DNA of 64,000 nt, from positions 682,001 through 746,000 of the forward strand of contig DASQMX010000026.1 in the NCBI GenBank assembly GCA_035645275.1, given 5' to 3'. The translations under genes were made by a program, and so were the position numbers. This document shows positions 36,288 to 44,208 of this stretch, piece after piece. The notes beneath the pieces are model-generated. The model saw only the letters and a list, made by a program, of their open reading frames with translations. It was not told where the DNA came from and ran no database searches. How positions within the stretch are numbered: the first letter of the stretch is position 1; each line of letters opens with the position of its first letter. This stretch comes from Paranoxybacillus sp035645275 (GTDB lineage: Bacteria; Bacillota; Bacilli; Bacillales; Anoxybacillaceae).

Positions 36288-36322
36288 CGTCTAACTCCCT
36301 TTCACCAAAAATCGCATATATG

Positions 36323-37303
36323 TTATCTTACCATATGATAAATTTCTTCGACAAACTGTTTGCGGCTTTCAAATTGTGAATTCGTATATTCGACGGCTTT
36401 CATTAAAAAGCGCGGTTCAGATGAATATTTTGTCATTGCAGCATTCCATTCGCGCAAAAGATCAGCAGGAAACATAAGGGCGCTTAAAAACCATTTTTTC
36501 ATAAGCTGTTCGTTTATTTCCGGCAATTTTTGCAATTCGGCAAATGACCATTGTAAAAACGGCAAAATTCGATTGGCATACTGCAAATAATCAATGCTTT
36601 TTGGTGCGACAGCGATTAAATCATAATCAATTAAATAAAGCTTCCCACCATCTGTCCGCAAAAAATTATGGGAGGCAACATCACCATGAATAATGGAGTT
36701 AGTTTCCTCAGATAATGAATGATAAAAACGGATTAAATTTTTTAACGAAAGATTGGCTGAGTATAAGATAAACTCCATTTTTTCTTGAGATATTTTTTGT
36801 CTTATAAAAGGCAAAAAATAAAGGAACCTTTCATACCGTTGAAGCCATTTCGTGTAAAGATGGTAACGCGGCAAATGCAGGTGTAAAAACGGATGATTCA
36901 ATAATCGCCACGAGTAATGATGATACTGCTCAAGCAAGGTCAGTCCATCGCTTCGGTCTTGCGAAGAAGTGAAACGAAATGGAGTTTTGGATGAGATATA
37001 GTCTTGTAAAACCCAATAAAGGGAATGAAAGTGAATGATTCCGCTGCTTAGTGTGTTCGTTCTTAAGCAAGGAACAGCTTGAAACTCCGTTTGTTTCAGC
37101 GATTTCATAAATATAATTTGCAATGCTGCCTGTCTGAAAGAAGAATATCCCTTTAATACATATATCTCCTCAGCGGTATAAATAAGCCAGACATTCCGTT
37201 TAATGAAAGTAATCTTTTCTACTTTGAATCCGTATTCTTTTTTTAGAAGAAAAAAGAGACGATAGGAGTGATCGTCTCTCATCTCACTAGTTCTCATACT
37301 CAC
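36323..37303 (-). CDS. APH-fold phosphotransferase-like protein (CotS/YsxE-type)
   Basis: A 326-aa protein with the aminoglycoside-phosphotransferase/choline-kinase fold. The catalytic loop is NSIIHGDVASHNFLRTDGG near residue 207 and the metal site is LYLIDYDL near residue 230. This group includes spore-coat-associated CotS-like proteins. The start is probably the GTG at 37303, with GGAG six bases upstream inside safA; the genes overlap by 17 bases, so translation is coupled to safA. That ties it to spore-coat assembly rather than resistance. The substrate is unknown. Confidence 0.78.
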   Translation of the reverse strand: MSMRTSEMRDDHSYRLFFLLKKEYGFKVEKITFIKRNVWLIYTAEEIYVLKGYSSFRQAALQIIFMKSLKQTEFQAVPCLRTNTLSSGIIHFHSLYWVLQDYISSKTPFRFTSSQDRSDGLTLLEQYHHYSWRLLNHPFLHLHLPRYHLYTKWLQRYERFLYFLPFIRQKISQEKMEFILYSANLSLKNLIRFYHSLSEETNSIIHGDVASHNFLRTDGGKLYLIDYDLIAVAPKSIDYLQYANRILPFLQWSFAELQKLPEINEQLMKKWFLSALMFPADLLREWNAAMTKYSSEPRFLMKAVEYTNSQFESRKQFVEEIYHMVR

Positions 37304-38999
37304 TGTTTTCTCCGTACTCCCCCATCATAAAAAACGGCGAACTTGATGCTGGAAAATAAGAGGTTGGATAATATGGAGCTAATGTTTGCTGTCCTGGGAA
37401 AGCTCCTGGCGTTGGCTGCATCGGCATGGCTGCTTGCTGGCCTGGAAAAGTTCCTGGCGTTGGCTGCATCGGCATGGCTGCTTGTTGGCCTGGGAAAGCT
37501 TCTGGCATTGGCTGCATCGGCATGGCTGCTTGTTGGCCTGGGAAAGCTTCTGGCATTGGCTGCACCGGCATGGCTGCTTGCTGGCCTAGGAAAGCTCCCG
37601 AAGTTGGCTGCATCGGCATGGCTGCTTGCTGGCCTGGAAAAGTTCCTAGTGTTGGCTGTATCGGCATTGGATAAGCTTGCGGCATTGGTTGACTATAACT
37701 ATAAGGAACAGCTGGTACATAAGGCTGATAGTAAATTGGTGCATGAAATCCATAGCCGGGCATAACCGGAGTGATCGGAACGCAGTTTGCATACGGATGC
37801 ATCTGAACTGGAATTTCTTGAGGCAGCGGTGGAATATTGCTTTCTGGAGACACATTCTCTACTGCTTTCGTAGTTACGTCCGCTTCCGCTATATTCGGTG
37901 GTATATTTGGCCATTCCGGCATATAATCGCTTGATTCGCCCATGCTGTCGTCAATTCCCGGCATAGCCATTGGTTCATTAGGATACATTGGATGATAACC
38001 AGTTGGTGCCATTACAGGTGGATGATAGTGAAACCCATATCCCGGCATAACCGGAGTGATCGGAACGCATGGCTGTTGCGGCACCTGCATTGGCTGCTCG
38101 ACAAATAAATTTTCCGGCATTGGTGCTGGCTGCTGGGCAAAAATATTTTGCGGCATCAGCGGAATATATGGCATTTTTGGCATTTCTGGCAGTTGGTCTA
38201 GACTTGGCTTTTTTACTTCTTTGTCTTCCATCGGGCTTTCTAAGTCTGGCTCCGGCTTCATAATTTCTGGTAAAATATTAGCCGGTTTTTGTGGAATGCT
38301 TGGTATAGTTGGCATGACATTAGGTATATTCACATTTACTTGCGGCGTAAAAGGTGCCACCTCATTGGCAAGCGGCGAAACATTGATCGCTTTTTGGATT
38401 GTCTTTATATTTTCCTTATGATCCATTTTTGGAATTTCCTTCGCAATCGGTTTCGGTATATCCTTTGGAGCTATTTTCGTTATCGGAGCTTTCGGCTCTT
38501 CCTTCGGTATTTCCGCTACCGGAACTTTCGGTTCTTCCTTCGGTATTTCCACTACTGGAGCTTTCGGCTCTTCCTTCGGTATTTCTGCTACCGGAACTTT
38601 CGGTTCTTCCTTCGGTATTTCCACTACTGGAGCTTTCGGTTCTTCCTTCGGTATTTCCTTTATTTTAGGAACCACCTTTTCTTTTGTCGGCTCGGTGACC
38701 ATTTCTGCTTCTATCTCAAAGGAAATAAACGGCTTCTGCTCGGCATATGGGTGTTCTAGCTTTGGTGCTTCCTTTTTTGGTGCTTCTTTCTTTGGAGCAA
38801 TATTTATATTTGCTTCCTTCTTTTGCACCTCTTTTTTAACAGGAACTCCTTCAGATGGTACTTTAATTTTCATTCCAGGCATTATCATATCTGGGTTGCT
38901 TAAGTGAGCATTCATTTTCTTTAATTGTTCAAAATCGACCCCGTATTTTTGCGCAATCTTCCAAAGGGTATCCCCTTTTTGGACAATATGGATTTTCAC
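37287..38999 (-). CDS. safA: SafA spore-coat morphogenetic protein with LysM domain
   Basis: A 570-aa protein. The LysM domain is residues 1-50 (HIVQKGDTLWKIAQKYGVDF, then MIMPGMKIKVP) and would anchor it to cortex peptidoglycan. A Lys/Glu/Pro linker follows with five 12-residue repeats (EIPKEEPKAPVV type, about residues 115-178). Then come proline/methionine-rich parts with CVPITPVMPGYGFH twice, and six 16-residue repeats (MPMQPTPGTFPGQQAA type, about 445-540). SafA organises the inner coat under sigma-E in B. subtilis. GTG start at 38999 with AGGAGG eight bases upstream. Longer than the B. subtilis protein (about 387 aa), mostly from the repeats. Confidence 0.93.
   Translation of the reverse strand: MKIHIVQKGDTLWKIAQKYGVDFEQLKKMNAHLSNPDMIMPGMKIKVPSEGVPVKKEVQKKEANINIAPKKEAPKKEAPKLEHPYAEQKPFISFEIEAEMVTEPTKEKVVPKIKEIPKEEPKAPVVEIPKEEPKVPVAEIPKEEPKAPVVEIPKEEPKVPVAEIPKEEPKAPITKIAPKDIPKPIAKEIPKMDHKENIKTIQKAINVSPLANEVAPFTPQVNVNIPNVMPTIPSIPQKPANILPEIMKPEPDLESPMEDKEVKKPSLDQLPEMPKMPYIPLMPQNIFAQQPAPMPENLFVEQPMQVPQQPCVPITPVMPGYGFHYHPPVMAPTGYHPMYPNEPMAMPGIDDSMGESSDYMPEWPNIPPNIAEADVTTKAVENVSPESNIPPLPQEIPVQMHPYANCVPITPVMPGYGFHAPIYYQPYVPAVPYSYSQPMPQAYPMPIQPTLGTFPGQQAAMPMQPTSGAFLGQQAAMPVQPMPEAFPGQQAAMPMQPMPEAFPGQQAAMPMQPTPGTFPGQQAAMPMQPTPGAFPGQQTLAPYYPTSYFPASSSPFFMMGEYGENSEYEN
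37390..37680 (-). repeat. 48-bp tandem repeat in safA
   Basis: About six copies of a 48-bp unit encoding the 16-residue PMQPTPGTFPGQQAAM-type repeat, with few differences between copies. Length change by slippage or recombination in multiples of 48 bp would keep the frame. Confidence 0.9.
38470..38655 (-). repeat. 36/72-bp tandem repeat in safA
   Basis: Five copies of a 36-bp unit alternating between two versions (KAPVV and KVPVA), so that the true period is 72 bp. The protein repeat is EIPKEEPK plus four variable residues. Confidence 0.9.
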
Positions 39000-39229
39000 T
39001 CGGTTCCCCTCCTATACAAAAAAATCTATGTGTTCTATTTAAGCTTCGGCTAGTTGTCACAATCATTCTTCAACACAACTTATGATGCAAAAAGTGAATT
39101 TATGATAAAAATTATGGAGGCTAATGAAAGAAAAAGGTCAGGCTCCTTTAGACGATAAAATTCTCCTTTTTTTATTTCTTCACCGTCTTGTTTAGATGAT
39201 TTCGAAAAAGCAATAACGCCGAAAACCAT

Positions 39230-39602
39230 TCGATGCGAACTCTAAAATCGGTACCATTCAGCCGATTCGTGAGATTGAACAAATTTCGTGAAAACATCGT
39301 ATACGATTTCATAGTGACTGTGTGCAAACGTTTGGTAAAATACATGTAGATAATGATCGTGGTGCCTGTTCATAGCGTTAAAGGACCTTTACGATACTTG
39401 AGTCCAATCGACATAAAATGGCAATTTTAACTGAAAACGCATGTCAAGTAGACAAATAAGCTCAATCGCGATTGAAAAAAGAGGCAAAACAATTTATTAG
39501 AGTTTCTCTCGGCAAATGGACAACGGCAAACGATATGGAAACTGTAATCTCTGCGCTCCAAAACATTTGCAGCCAATTTTTAAAAGAAAGGAGTGTTAAA
39601 AA
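39230..39602 (+). pseudogene. nifS: ruined nifS (cysteine desulfurase of the NAD locus)
   Basis: Fragments of a desulfurase are visible in order on the plus strand: KIGTIQPIREIEQIS, then after a stop FHSDCVQTFGKIHVDNDRG, then a short HSVKGPLRYLSP-like piece, and a C-terminal tail KEAKQFIRVSLGKWTTAND followed by ISALQNICSQFLKERS. The N terminus, the PLP lysine and the active-site cysteine are missing, with several stops and shifts. Its position just before niaR matches nifS-yrxA in B. subtilis, where NifS builds the Fe-S cluster of NadA. The gene is dead. Confidence 0.8.
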
Positions 39603-40142
39603 ATGAAAGACGAGAAGAAAATTCTTGGAGAGGAAAGAAGACAGTTGATTTTGCAGTGGCTGAAAGAAAGCAGCAAACCGCTTACTGGGGCAGAATTGGC
39701 AACCAAAACAAATGTAAGCCGCCAAGTCATTGTACAAGACATTTCGCTCTTAAAATCGCGCAACGAGCCAATTATTGCAACAAGTCAAGGCTATTTATAT
39801 TTACAATCGAAACCTCAAGAACAAACGTATACGCGGGTCGTTGCTTGCTATCACACTCCTGAGCAGACACTTGAAGAATTACAATTGATTGTCGACCACG
39901 GAGTCACTGTAAAAGATGTAACAATTGAGCACCCCGTGTACGGCGATTTAACCGCTTCTGTTATGGTAAGCAACCGCCAAGAAGCCGAGCAGTTTATTAA
40001 AAAAATTGAAGAAACGAAATCAGCGTATTTACTGCAATTAACCGATGGAACACACCTTCACACATTAGAAGCCAACTCCATCGCTAAGCTTGATGCTGCT
40101 TGCGATGCGTTGAAAAAAGCAGGCTTTTTAATCGAATCGTAA
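39603..40142 (+). CDS. niaR: NAD biosynthesis repressor NiaR (YrxA)
   Basis: A 179-aa nicotinate-responsive repressor. The N-terminal winged helix has RRQLILQWLKESSKPLTGAE, then ATKTNVSRQVIVQDISLLK. The C-terminal 3H domain keeps its histidines in CYHTPEQ, VTIEHPVYGDL and DGTHLHTLE. The ATG has GAAAGGAG upstream. In Bacillaceae it represses nadBCA and niacin transport genes. The partner nifS is destroyed and no nadABC genes lie next to it here, so its remaining targets must be elsewhere. Confidence 0.93.
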   Translation: MKDEKKILGEERRQLILQWLKESSKPLTGAELATKTNVSRQVIVQDISLLKSRNEPIIATSQGYLYLQSKPQEQTYTRVVACYHTPEQTLEELQLIVDHGVTVKDVTIEHPVYGDLTASVMVSNRQEAEQFIKKIEETKSAYLLQLTDGTHLHTLEANSIAKLDAACDALKKAGFLIES

Positions 40143-40268
40143 AGACGTAAAGAAGCATAAATGTCTAGCAGTAACTTTCAAAATCTCTTTTGCGAGTAGA
40201 TGACGTTGGACTTATGCGTTTTAGATAAGTTAAAAATCCTTACGATTGGTTCGTAAAAGATTTTTATT

Positions 40269-40327
40269 CAACATGTTCACCGAGAAATCTCCCACCTCTA
40301 AACAACGTGTAGGTGGGAGAGGTTCAT
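40269..40327 (-). repeat. 59-bp hairpin repeat, copy D
   Basis: Nearly identical to copies A and C in reverse orientation, with a perfect CTCCCACCT / AGGTGGGAG stem. It lies between niaR and the left edge of the toxin island. Confidence 0.88.
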
Positions 40328-40338
40328 TCACATAATAT

Positions 40339-40357
40339 GGATAACTTCCTAATACTT
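40339..40357. repeat. left copy of a 19-bp direct repeat matching the pheA 3' end
   Basis: GGATAACTTCCTAATACTT occurs here and again at 53330-53348 inside the last codons of pheA, in the same orientation. Read on the minus strand the left copy encodes VLGSYPYY, as does pheA. The two copies bracket the whole toxin island. Confidence 0.85.
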
Positions 40358-40519
40358 CGACACGTGCCTGGCACCCTAATCTAAGAGAGTGTATTCTTGT
40401 ACCCGACAATACGCTTTAATTTCATCTTCTTGGTAGGCAGGGCTGTATCCATCTCTTATTTGTTGTGTTTAGGTTGTATAATTAGCAGTTTATTCTGCAC
40501 TACACTTCATAAAAAAGAA

Positions 40520-40550
40520 CCTTGAGAAAGAAAATACTTTCTCAAGGCTT
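40520..40550 (-). terminator. Terminator of orphan toxin module 5
   Basis: Minus-strand stem CCTTGAGAAAG / CTTTCTCAAGG with a short AT loop, followed by TTCTTTTTT. Confidence 0.85.
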
Positions 40551-40557
40551 GATACAA

Positions 40558-40755
40558 TTAATCGCCCCAGTGAAAAATCTTCACATGATGTATTAGAGTA
40601 TTGTCCTTTCCTTGCTTTTCTTCTGTTAACACCTCTCCTCCCCAACTTGGTGTCATCAAATGAATTCCTTGTTTGTGTTCTAAAAGTATTTCAATTTGTT
40701 CTTTTAAGTATCTCAAACCTTTTTCATTTGCATGAATTTCAAGTTTTTCTCCATC
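40558..40755 (-). pseudogene. Imm32-like immunity gene lacking its start
   Basis: Reads DGEKLEIHANEKGLRYLKEQ, then LMTPSWGGEVLTEEKQ and HHVKIFHWGD before a TAA. This matches my memory of the Imm32 family closely. There is no start codon before DGEK; the frame runs straight on from the preceding immunity gene, separated only by its TGA. Probably the 5' end was lost when the neighbouring module was joined here. Confidence 0.65.
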
Positions 40756-41394
40756 TCATTCTTCTAACACTTCTTTATCAAACCAAATTTCTTTTTCTTG
40801 CTCTGTTATATAGAATCTAAATCCATAAGGCAGGGCAAGATATTTAATTAAATCGGGTCTTTTAAAAGCAACATGAAAGTAGTGAACATTCATTAAAGAA
40901 TCAATATTGTCATCATATAACTCCGTTGTAATCCACCAACCAGTCATATATTCGGGAGAAGGATATCTTACAGCGTCAACCCCTAAACCTTCATAAACTC
41001 CCTTAGATATGACAATATTTTGATTGAAAGTTGGAAAAATCGGAGATACTCCGTATTGCTTGCACAAGTTTTCTTGCTCTTTAATAACCTTTATAGAGTA
41101 ATCAACCCCTTTAGTGAAACCATTTCCCTCACTATTAGCTTCCCAAATCTCATAATATAAATTAGTTACTTGTTTGAATTTTAACAGCCAAGAGTGATAT
41201 GAAATCGTTTGTTCCCCTTTAATAATTGGTTGATAGTCCAAAACATAATCGATTAAATATCTAATTACACGTAAATAATCTTCGCTTGTCCAGCGTTGAG
41301 TGGAAATTTTAAATTCTTTTCCCATCACCTGTGACAACCCTTGAGTAATAATATAATTCGAATCCTTATTGATAGTTATTCCTCTATATACCAT
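40756..41394 (-). CDS. immunity protein of orphan toxin module 5
   Basis: A 212-aa acidic, soluble protein starting MVYRGITINKDSNYII. Its ATG at 41394 shares one base with the TAA of the toxin frame (TAATG), so translation is coupled to the toxin. It contains many aromatic residues (YMTGWWITTELYDDN) and no membrane helix. The family was not identified. Immunity role is inferred from position directly after a nuclease-like toxin tip. Confidence 0.75.
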   Translation of the reverse strand: MVYRGITINKDSNYIITQGLSQVMGKEFKISTQRWTSEDYLRVIRYLIDYVLDYQPIIKGEQTISYHSWLLKFKQVTNLYYEIWEANSEGNGFTKGVDYSIKVIKEQENLCKQYGVSPIFPTFNQNIVISKGVYEGLGVDAVRYPSPEYMTGWWITTELYDDNIDSLMNVHYFHVAFKRPDLIKYLALPYGFRFYITEQEKEIWFDKEVLEE

Positions 41395-42406
41395 TACGGA
41401 CTCCATCCTTTCCGCTTAATTGCACTTATTGTTCCACCTTGTATCGAACTACATGTTTTACAATGTGGATATAGCCTTTGTGGTGTCCCATCTCTTACTA
41501 ATGCACTTGGTGGTTGATGGTCTGGAATAAAATTCCCTCTCTTTGTACCAGGATTTTTAGAACCACAAGAGTGACAACTTATATCCTATCTTATTAATCT
41601 TATCACGTTCCGCTTTAGAAAACTTTCTTCCTTTACCTTTAGCTTTAATAGATTTGCTCACATACGGTCCAGGTTTTAAGGTATTTGCTCCTGCAACTCT
41701 CTTTTTAATCTTTTTAATCTGTTTTTTAGTGACTTTCTTAAAAACTTTCTTCGCACCTTTTTTAGCAATATATTTAATAGCTAACCTACCACCTATTTGT
41801 ACAGCTAGATAAATTAAATACGGATTATTCCCATCCGGATCCGTGAACATAATAGGGTTATCTGTTGCATAAACATATGCATTTTGCGTCAACGGCAAAT
41901 CTTCGTGACCAATTTCCGGATCCCTCGATAGAAACCGCGCCGTTTCTGGATCATAATATCTCGCCTGTAAATAATACAGCTGTGTTTCTATGTCATATAC
42001 GTATCCCGCATAGCGAATTGGCTGTCCCGCAATCCGAGCATCCGTTGGTTCCGAAGAAAGTAGTTTCCCCCACGGATCATAGCTATACGAAGCAATGGTC
42101 GTTACATTTTCATCCACGATTCGAACAACGTCTCCACGATGGTTCGTGATATAAAAGAATGTTTCGCCATTTCTATTCGTTACACTAATCGGTTCACCAT
42201 CGTTCCACGTAAACGCCCATACCGTTTGTCCGTTGTCATCAGTGATGCGGATTAAGTTCGAGCCGTCATAGTGATAATGGTACGTGACGTCATTCACCGT
42301 TTTCGTTTTCCGCAAGCCGTTTGGATGATAGGTGAAACTTGCGAGCGTGTTGCCATTTAAGTCTTTGACGGTAAGCAGGCGGCCTTCTCCGTCCCATTCG
42401 TATTGG
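41394..42406 (-). pseudogene. orphan RHS core with frameshifted zinc/HNH-like nuclease tip (module 5)
   Basis: It starts inside RHS sequence (QYEWDGEGRLLTVKDLNGNT), close to the 3' part of the main gene, with no start codon or signal peptide. The RHS core ends FLSRDPEIGHEDLP and NPIMFTDPDGNNP. A basic linker follows. Near 41575-41590 a single-base shift ends the frame; in the next frame the tip continues ISCHSCGSKNPGTKRGNFIP, DHQPPSALVRDGTPQRLYPH and CKTCSSIQGG, with two CxxC pairs and a DHQ motif like HNH/treble-clef nucleases. The RHS region is a recombination donor at most; the tip would need the shift repaired. Confidence 0.75.
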
Positions 42407-42496
42407 GCGGCTTAACCAATACAATCAATCCCTTTACCGATACAATTTTCTCATATATCGTATAAGTAATACAAACAGAGGAAGGGATGCATCATA

Positions 42497-42690
42497 CCAA
42501 TTAAAATCAAACTGAAAGAAATTCTGTAAAGAACGTGGGATTTCTCAGCGTGAACTGGCTCGACTTACAGGGCTACGCTCGAACATCATCATCCATCTTT
42601 GTTCAGACCAAGTAAACAGAATCTACCCCTCAACATTAAAAAAATATGTAAAGTGTTAGATCAGAAGTTAATCGAGGTAGAGTAATTCTC
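42497..42690 (+). pseudogene. remnant of a small Xre/Cro-type HTH regulator
   Basis: With two frameshifts the sequence reads IKIKLKEIL, then KERGISQRELARLTGLRSNI and NRIYPSTLKK, then ICKVLDQKLIEVE. This is the typical 65-70-aa Cro/C1 helix-turn-helix protein found in phages and islands. It interrupts the gap between orphan modules 5 and 4 on the opposite strand. From here to 42905 nothing else is recognised. Confidence 0.6.
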
Positions 42691-42961
42691 TCGCTATAGT
42701 AATCGGAATAAGAGGCAGAAAAGTTTCGAAAAAAATTTTTTAAACGTTGAGAAAACAAAGGTAAGGTTTTTGGAGATAAAAACGGCGATAACTGATGATT
42801 TCTCAGCTGTTTATTGTTGATGAAAATTATAAAATTGGACATCTTTTTCAAACTCATCCTGTGCGTACAAGATAACTCAAAAAATTATCATGCAAGGGGT
42901 TCGTGGGTTATATGTTTAGGTTGTAACACAAGCGGTTTATTCGGCACTCCGTCTATGTAAG

Positions 42962-43002
42962 ATAAAAAAAGGGACTGACCCAAAACAAAGGTCAGTCCCC
43001 CT
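42962..43002 (-). terminator. Terminator of orphan toxin module 4
   Basis: Minus-strand stem GGGACTGACC / GGTCAGTCCC with a short loop, followed by a run of seven T. Confidence 0.88.
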
Positions 43003-43118
43003 TCATAATAAAATATATACGTAACTAAGTGAAATGTCTTAATATTATATTTTTTGTTCGTTCGAGGGAGTTAGACCCTTATGAGTCAGAGCCTTATTCC
43101 CGTATAAAATACCTATAT

Positions 43119-43679
43119 TTAGATTACTTTAACTTCTAAAAAGTCACATCCTGTTATATTATTTTTCTCTATTAATTCTCTAAGTTCTTCTGATATGAAT
43201 ATTGGAATTTCATCACCCTTGAGTTTAATAATATGCTTTGATTGTATCGCCTCCTTACATAAAGCATATTTTTTTATACTATATATACTTTCACCATCAA
43301 GTTCAAACACACTATAATCTGAATTTTCTAAGTTTAATGCATCAACAACATTCAAAATGTTAGCTACCGAAAAACCTTTTAAAATTTTGTTTTCACCTTT
43401 ATTCACTACATTTATAGGCAGATATTGTATACCATTATCTACTTCCTCTAAAATCGCTTTAAATCTTTCAGAAACTATAAACCACCCTAAATTGTTTGCT
43501 AAATAATCTGTTAATCTTTCTCCTTCTTTAGGGTCAAAGTAAAAGGTGATTTCGCTATTCCAATTATGAATATACTTTCCTTCCGATAATTCATATTGTT
43601 CAAATCCCTTTGTATCTATACAGTATGCTACTACATCTCTATCATCACTATCATCCATTAGCAACTTATAAAATCTCAT
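43119..43679 (-). CDS. immunity protein of module 4 (Imm11/DUF1629-like)
   Basis: A 186-aa acidic protein starting MRFYKLLMDDSDDRDVVAYC, with GKYIHNWNSEITFYFDPKEG and FLEVKVI at the end; the layout resembles Imm11 (DUF1629) immunity proteins (from memory). The ATG at 43679 overlaps the toxin TAA by one base and GGAGG is eight bases upstream. It has no signal or membrane helix. Likely still functional although the toxin next to it is truncated. Confidence 0.75.
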   Translation of the reverse strand: MRFYKLLMDDSDDRDVVAYCIDTKGFEQYELSEGKYIHNWNSEITFYFDPKEGERLTDYLANNLGWFIVSERFKAILEEVDNGIQYLPINVVNKGENKILKGFSVANILNVVDALNLENSDYSVFELDGESIYSIKKYALCKEAIQSKHIIKLKGDEIPIFISEELRELIEKNNITGCDFLEVKVI

Positions 43680-43990
43680 TATTTCTTCCTCCAATAATCT
43701 TTATAAAGCATCTCCGGGTTCTTTCTAATTTCCTGTTTTAATTGTTCGAATAATCTTAAAAATTCCCTTTTATCCCCCTTAGCTATTTTATCAAAAGTTC
43801 TAATATTGCTTAACACATACTCGTGATAAGCATTTGGATGTCTTCCCTGATGAGGTAGTAATTCTATATTCCAAACGTCATCCAAATCTAGTCCATATTT
43901 TTTCGTTATAGCCTCTATTTGTGGAGTATATTTTTTACTTTTATTAGTAGCATAATGATGTTTTTGTAAAGGTTTACCCGTACCCTTAGT
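43679..43990 (-). pseudogene. truncated AHH/LHH-type nuclease toxin tip (module 4)
   Basis: Only the C-terminal end of a toxin remains: KPLQKHHYATNKSKKYTPQI, LDLDDVWNIELLPHQGRHPN, AYHEYVLSNIRTFDK and a helical end FLRLFEQLKQEIRKNP. The LPHQGRHPNAYHEYV block with the upstream QKHHY histidines is the pattern of AHH-type HNH nucleases in polymorphic toxins. Upstream the frame is lost after GTGKP and no RHS core precedes it. The GTG(K/N) junction is shared with module 3, where it joins the linker to the tip. Confidence 0.7.
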
Positions 43991-44159
43991 TTAAACCTTA
44001 CATCCTCTTTCTCGCCACGAGAATGCGTTCTCACGTGTTTTAAAGTGTACTCGAAGGGTATTTTAATGGTGTAGTCGCTTTACCATGCATATCAGCCAAA
44101 CTCCATGTAGGTAAAACCATCATGAGCTCTGAAGTTAATATTTGGTTAACTATAACTAA
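43991..44159. other. degenerate sequence upstream of the module 4 fragment
   Basis: No gene recognised. It separates the truncated AHH toxin from the terminator of module 3 and probably holds deleted RHS or linker sequence; no RHS motif can be read. Confidence 0.4.
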
Positions 44160-44197
44160 TAAAAAACCTCGAAAGGCTTATAGCCAATCGAGGTTAT
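44160..44197 (-). terminator. Terminator of orphan toxin module 3
   Basis: Minus-strand stem AACCTCGA / TCGAGGTT with a loop of about 15 bases, followed by TTTTT. Confidence 0.8.
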
Positions 44198-44208
44198 TTA
44201 ACACTTTT

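Noticed and set aside
37390..37680. Regular 48-bp repeats that look like a CRISPR array
   Set aside because: No spacers; the units are contiguous, coding and in frame within safA, and no cas genes are near.
37343..38759. Long plus-strand frames made of Trp/Cys/His or Phe/Arg repeats
   Set aside because: They are mirror readings of the tandem repeats in safA.
39462..39737. Minus-strand 91-codon frame across the niaR start
   Set aside because: Antisense to the nifS remnant and niaR, without a ribosome box.
40362..40450. Minus-strand coding-like tail (GYSPAYQEDEIKAYCRVQEY)
   Set aside because: An upstream in-frame stop leaves about 27 codons, no start or family could be recognised, so it is at best a gene remnant.
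40753..40758. TGA between the 212-aa immunity frame and the Imm32-like frame as a selenocysteine codon
   Set aside because: No SECIS-like hairpin directly after it, and the family members have no Sec or Cys there; gene joining is simpler.
43060..43105. Possible fourth copy of the nested palindrome (GACCCTTATGAGTCAG)
   Set aside because: Only about 20 bases resemble one arm; the partner arms and inner palindrome are missing.
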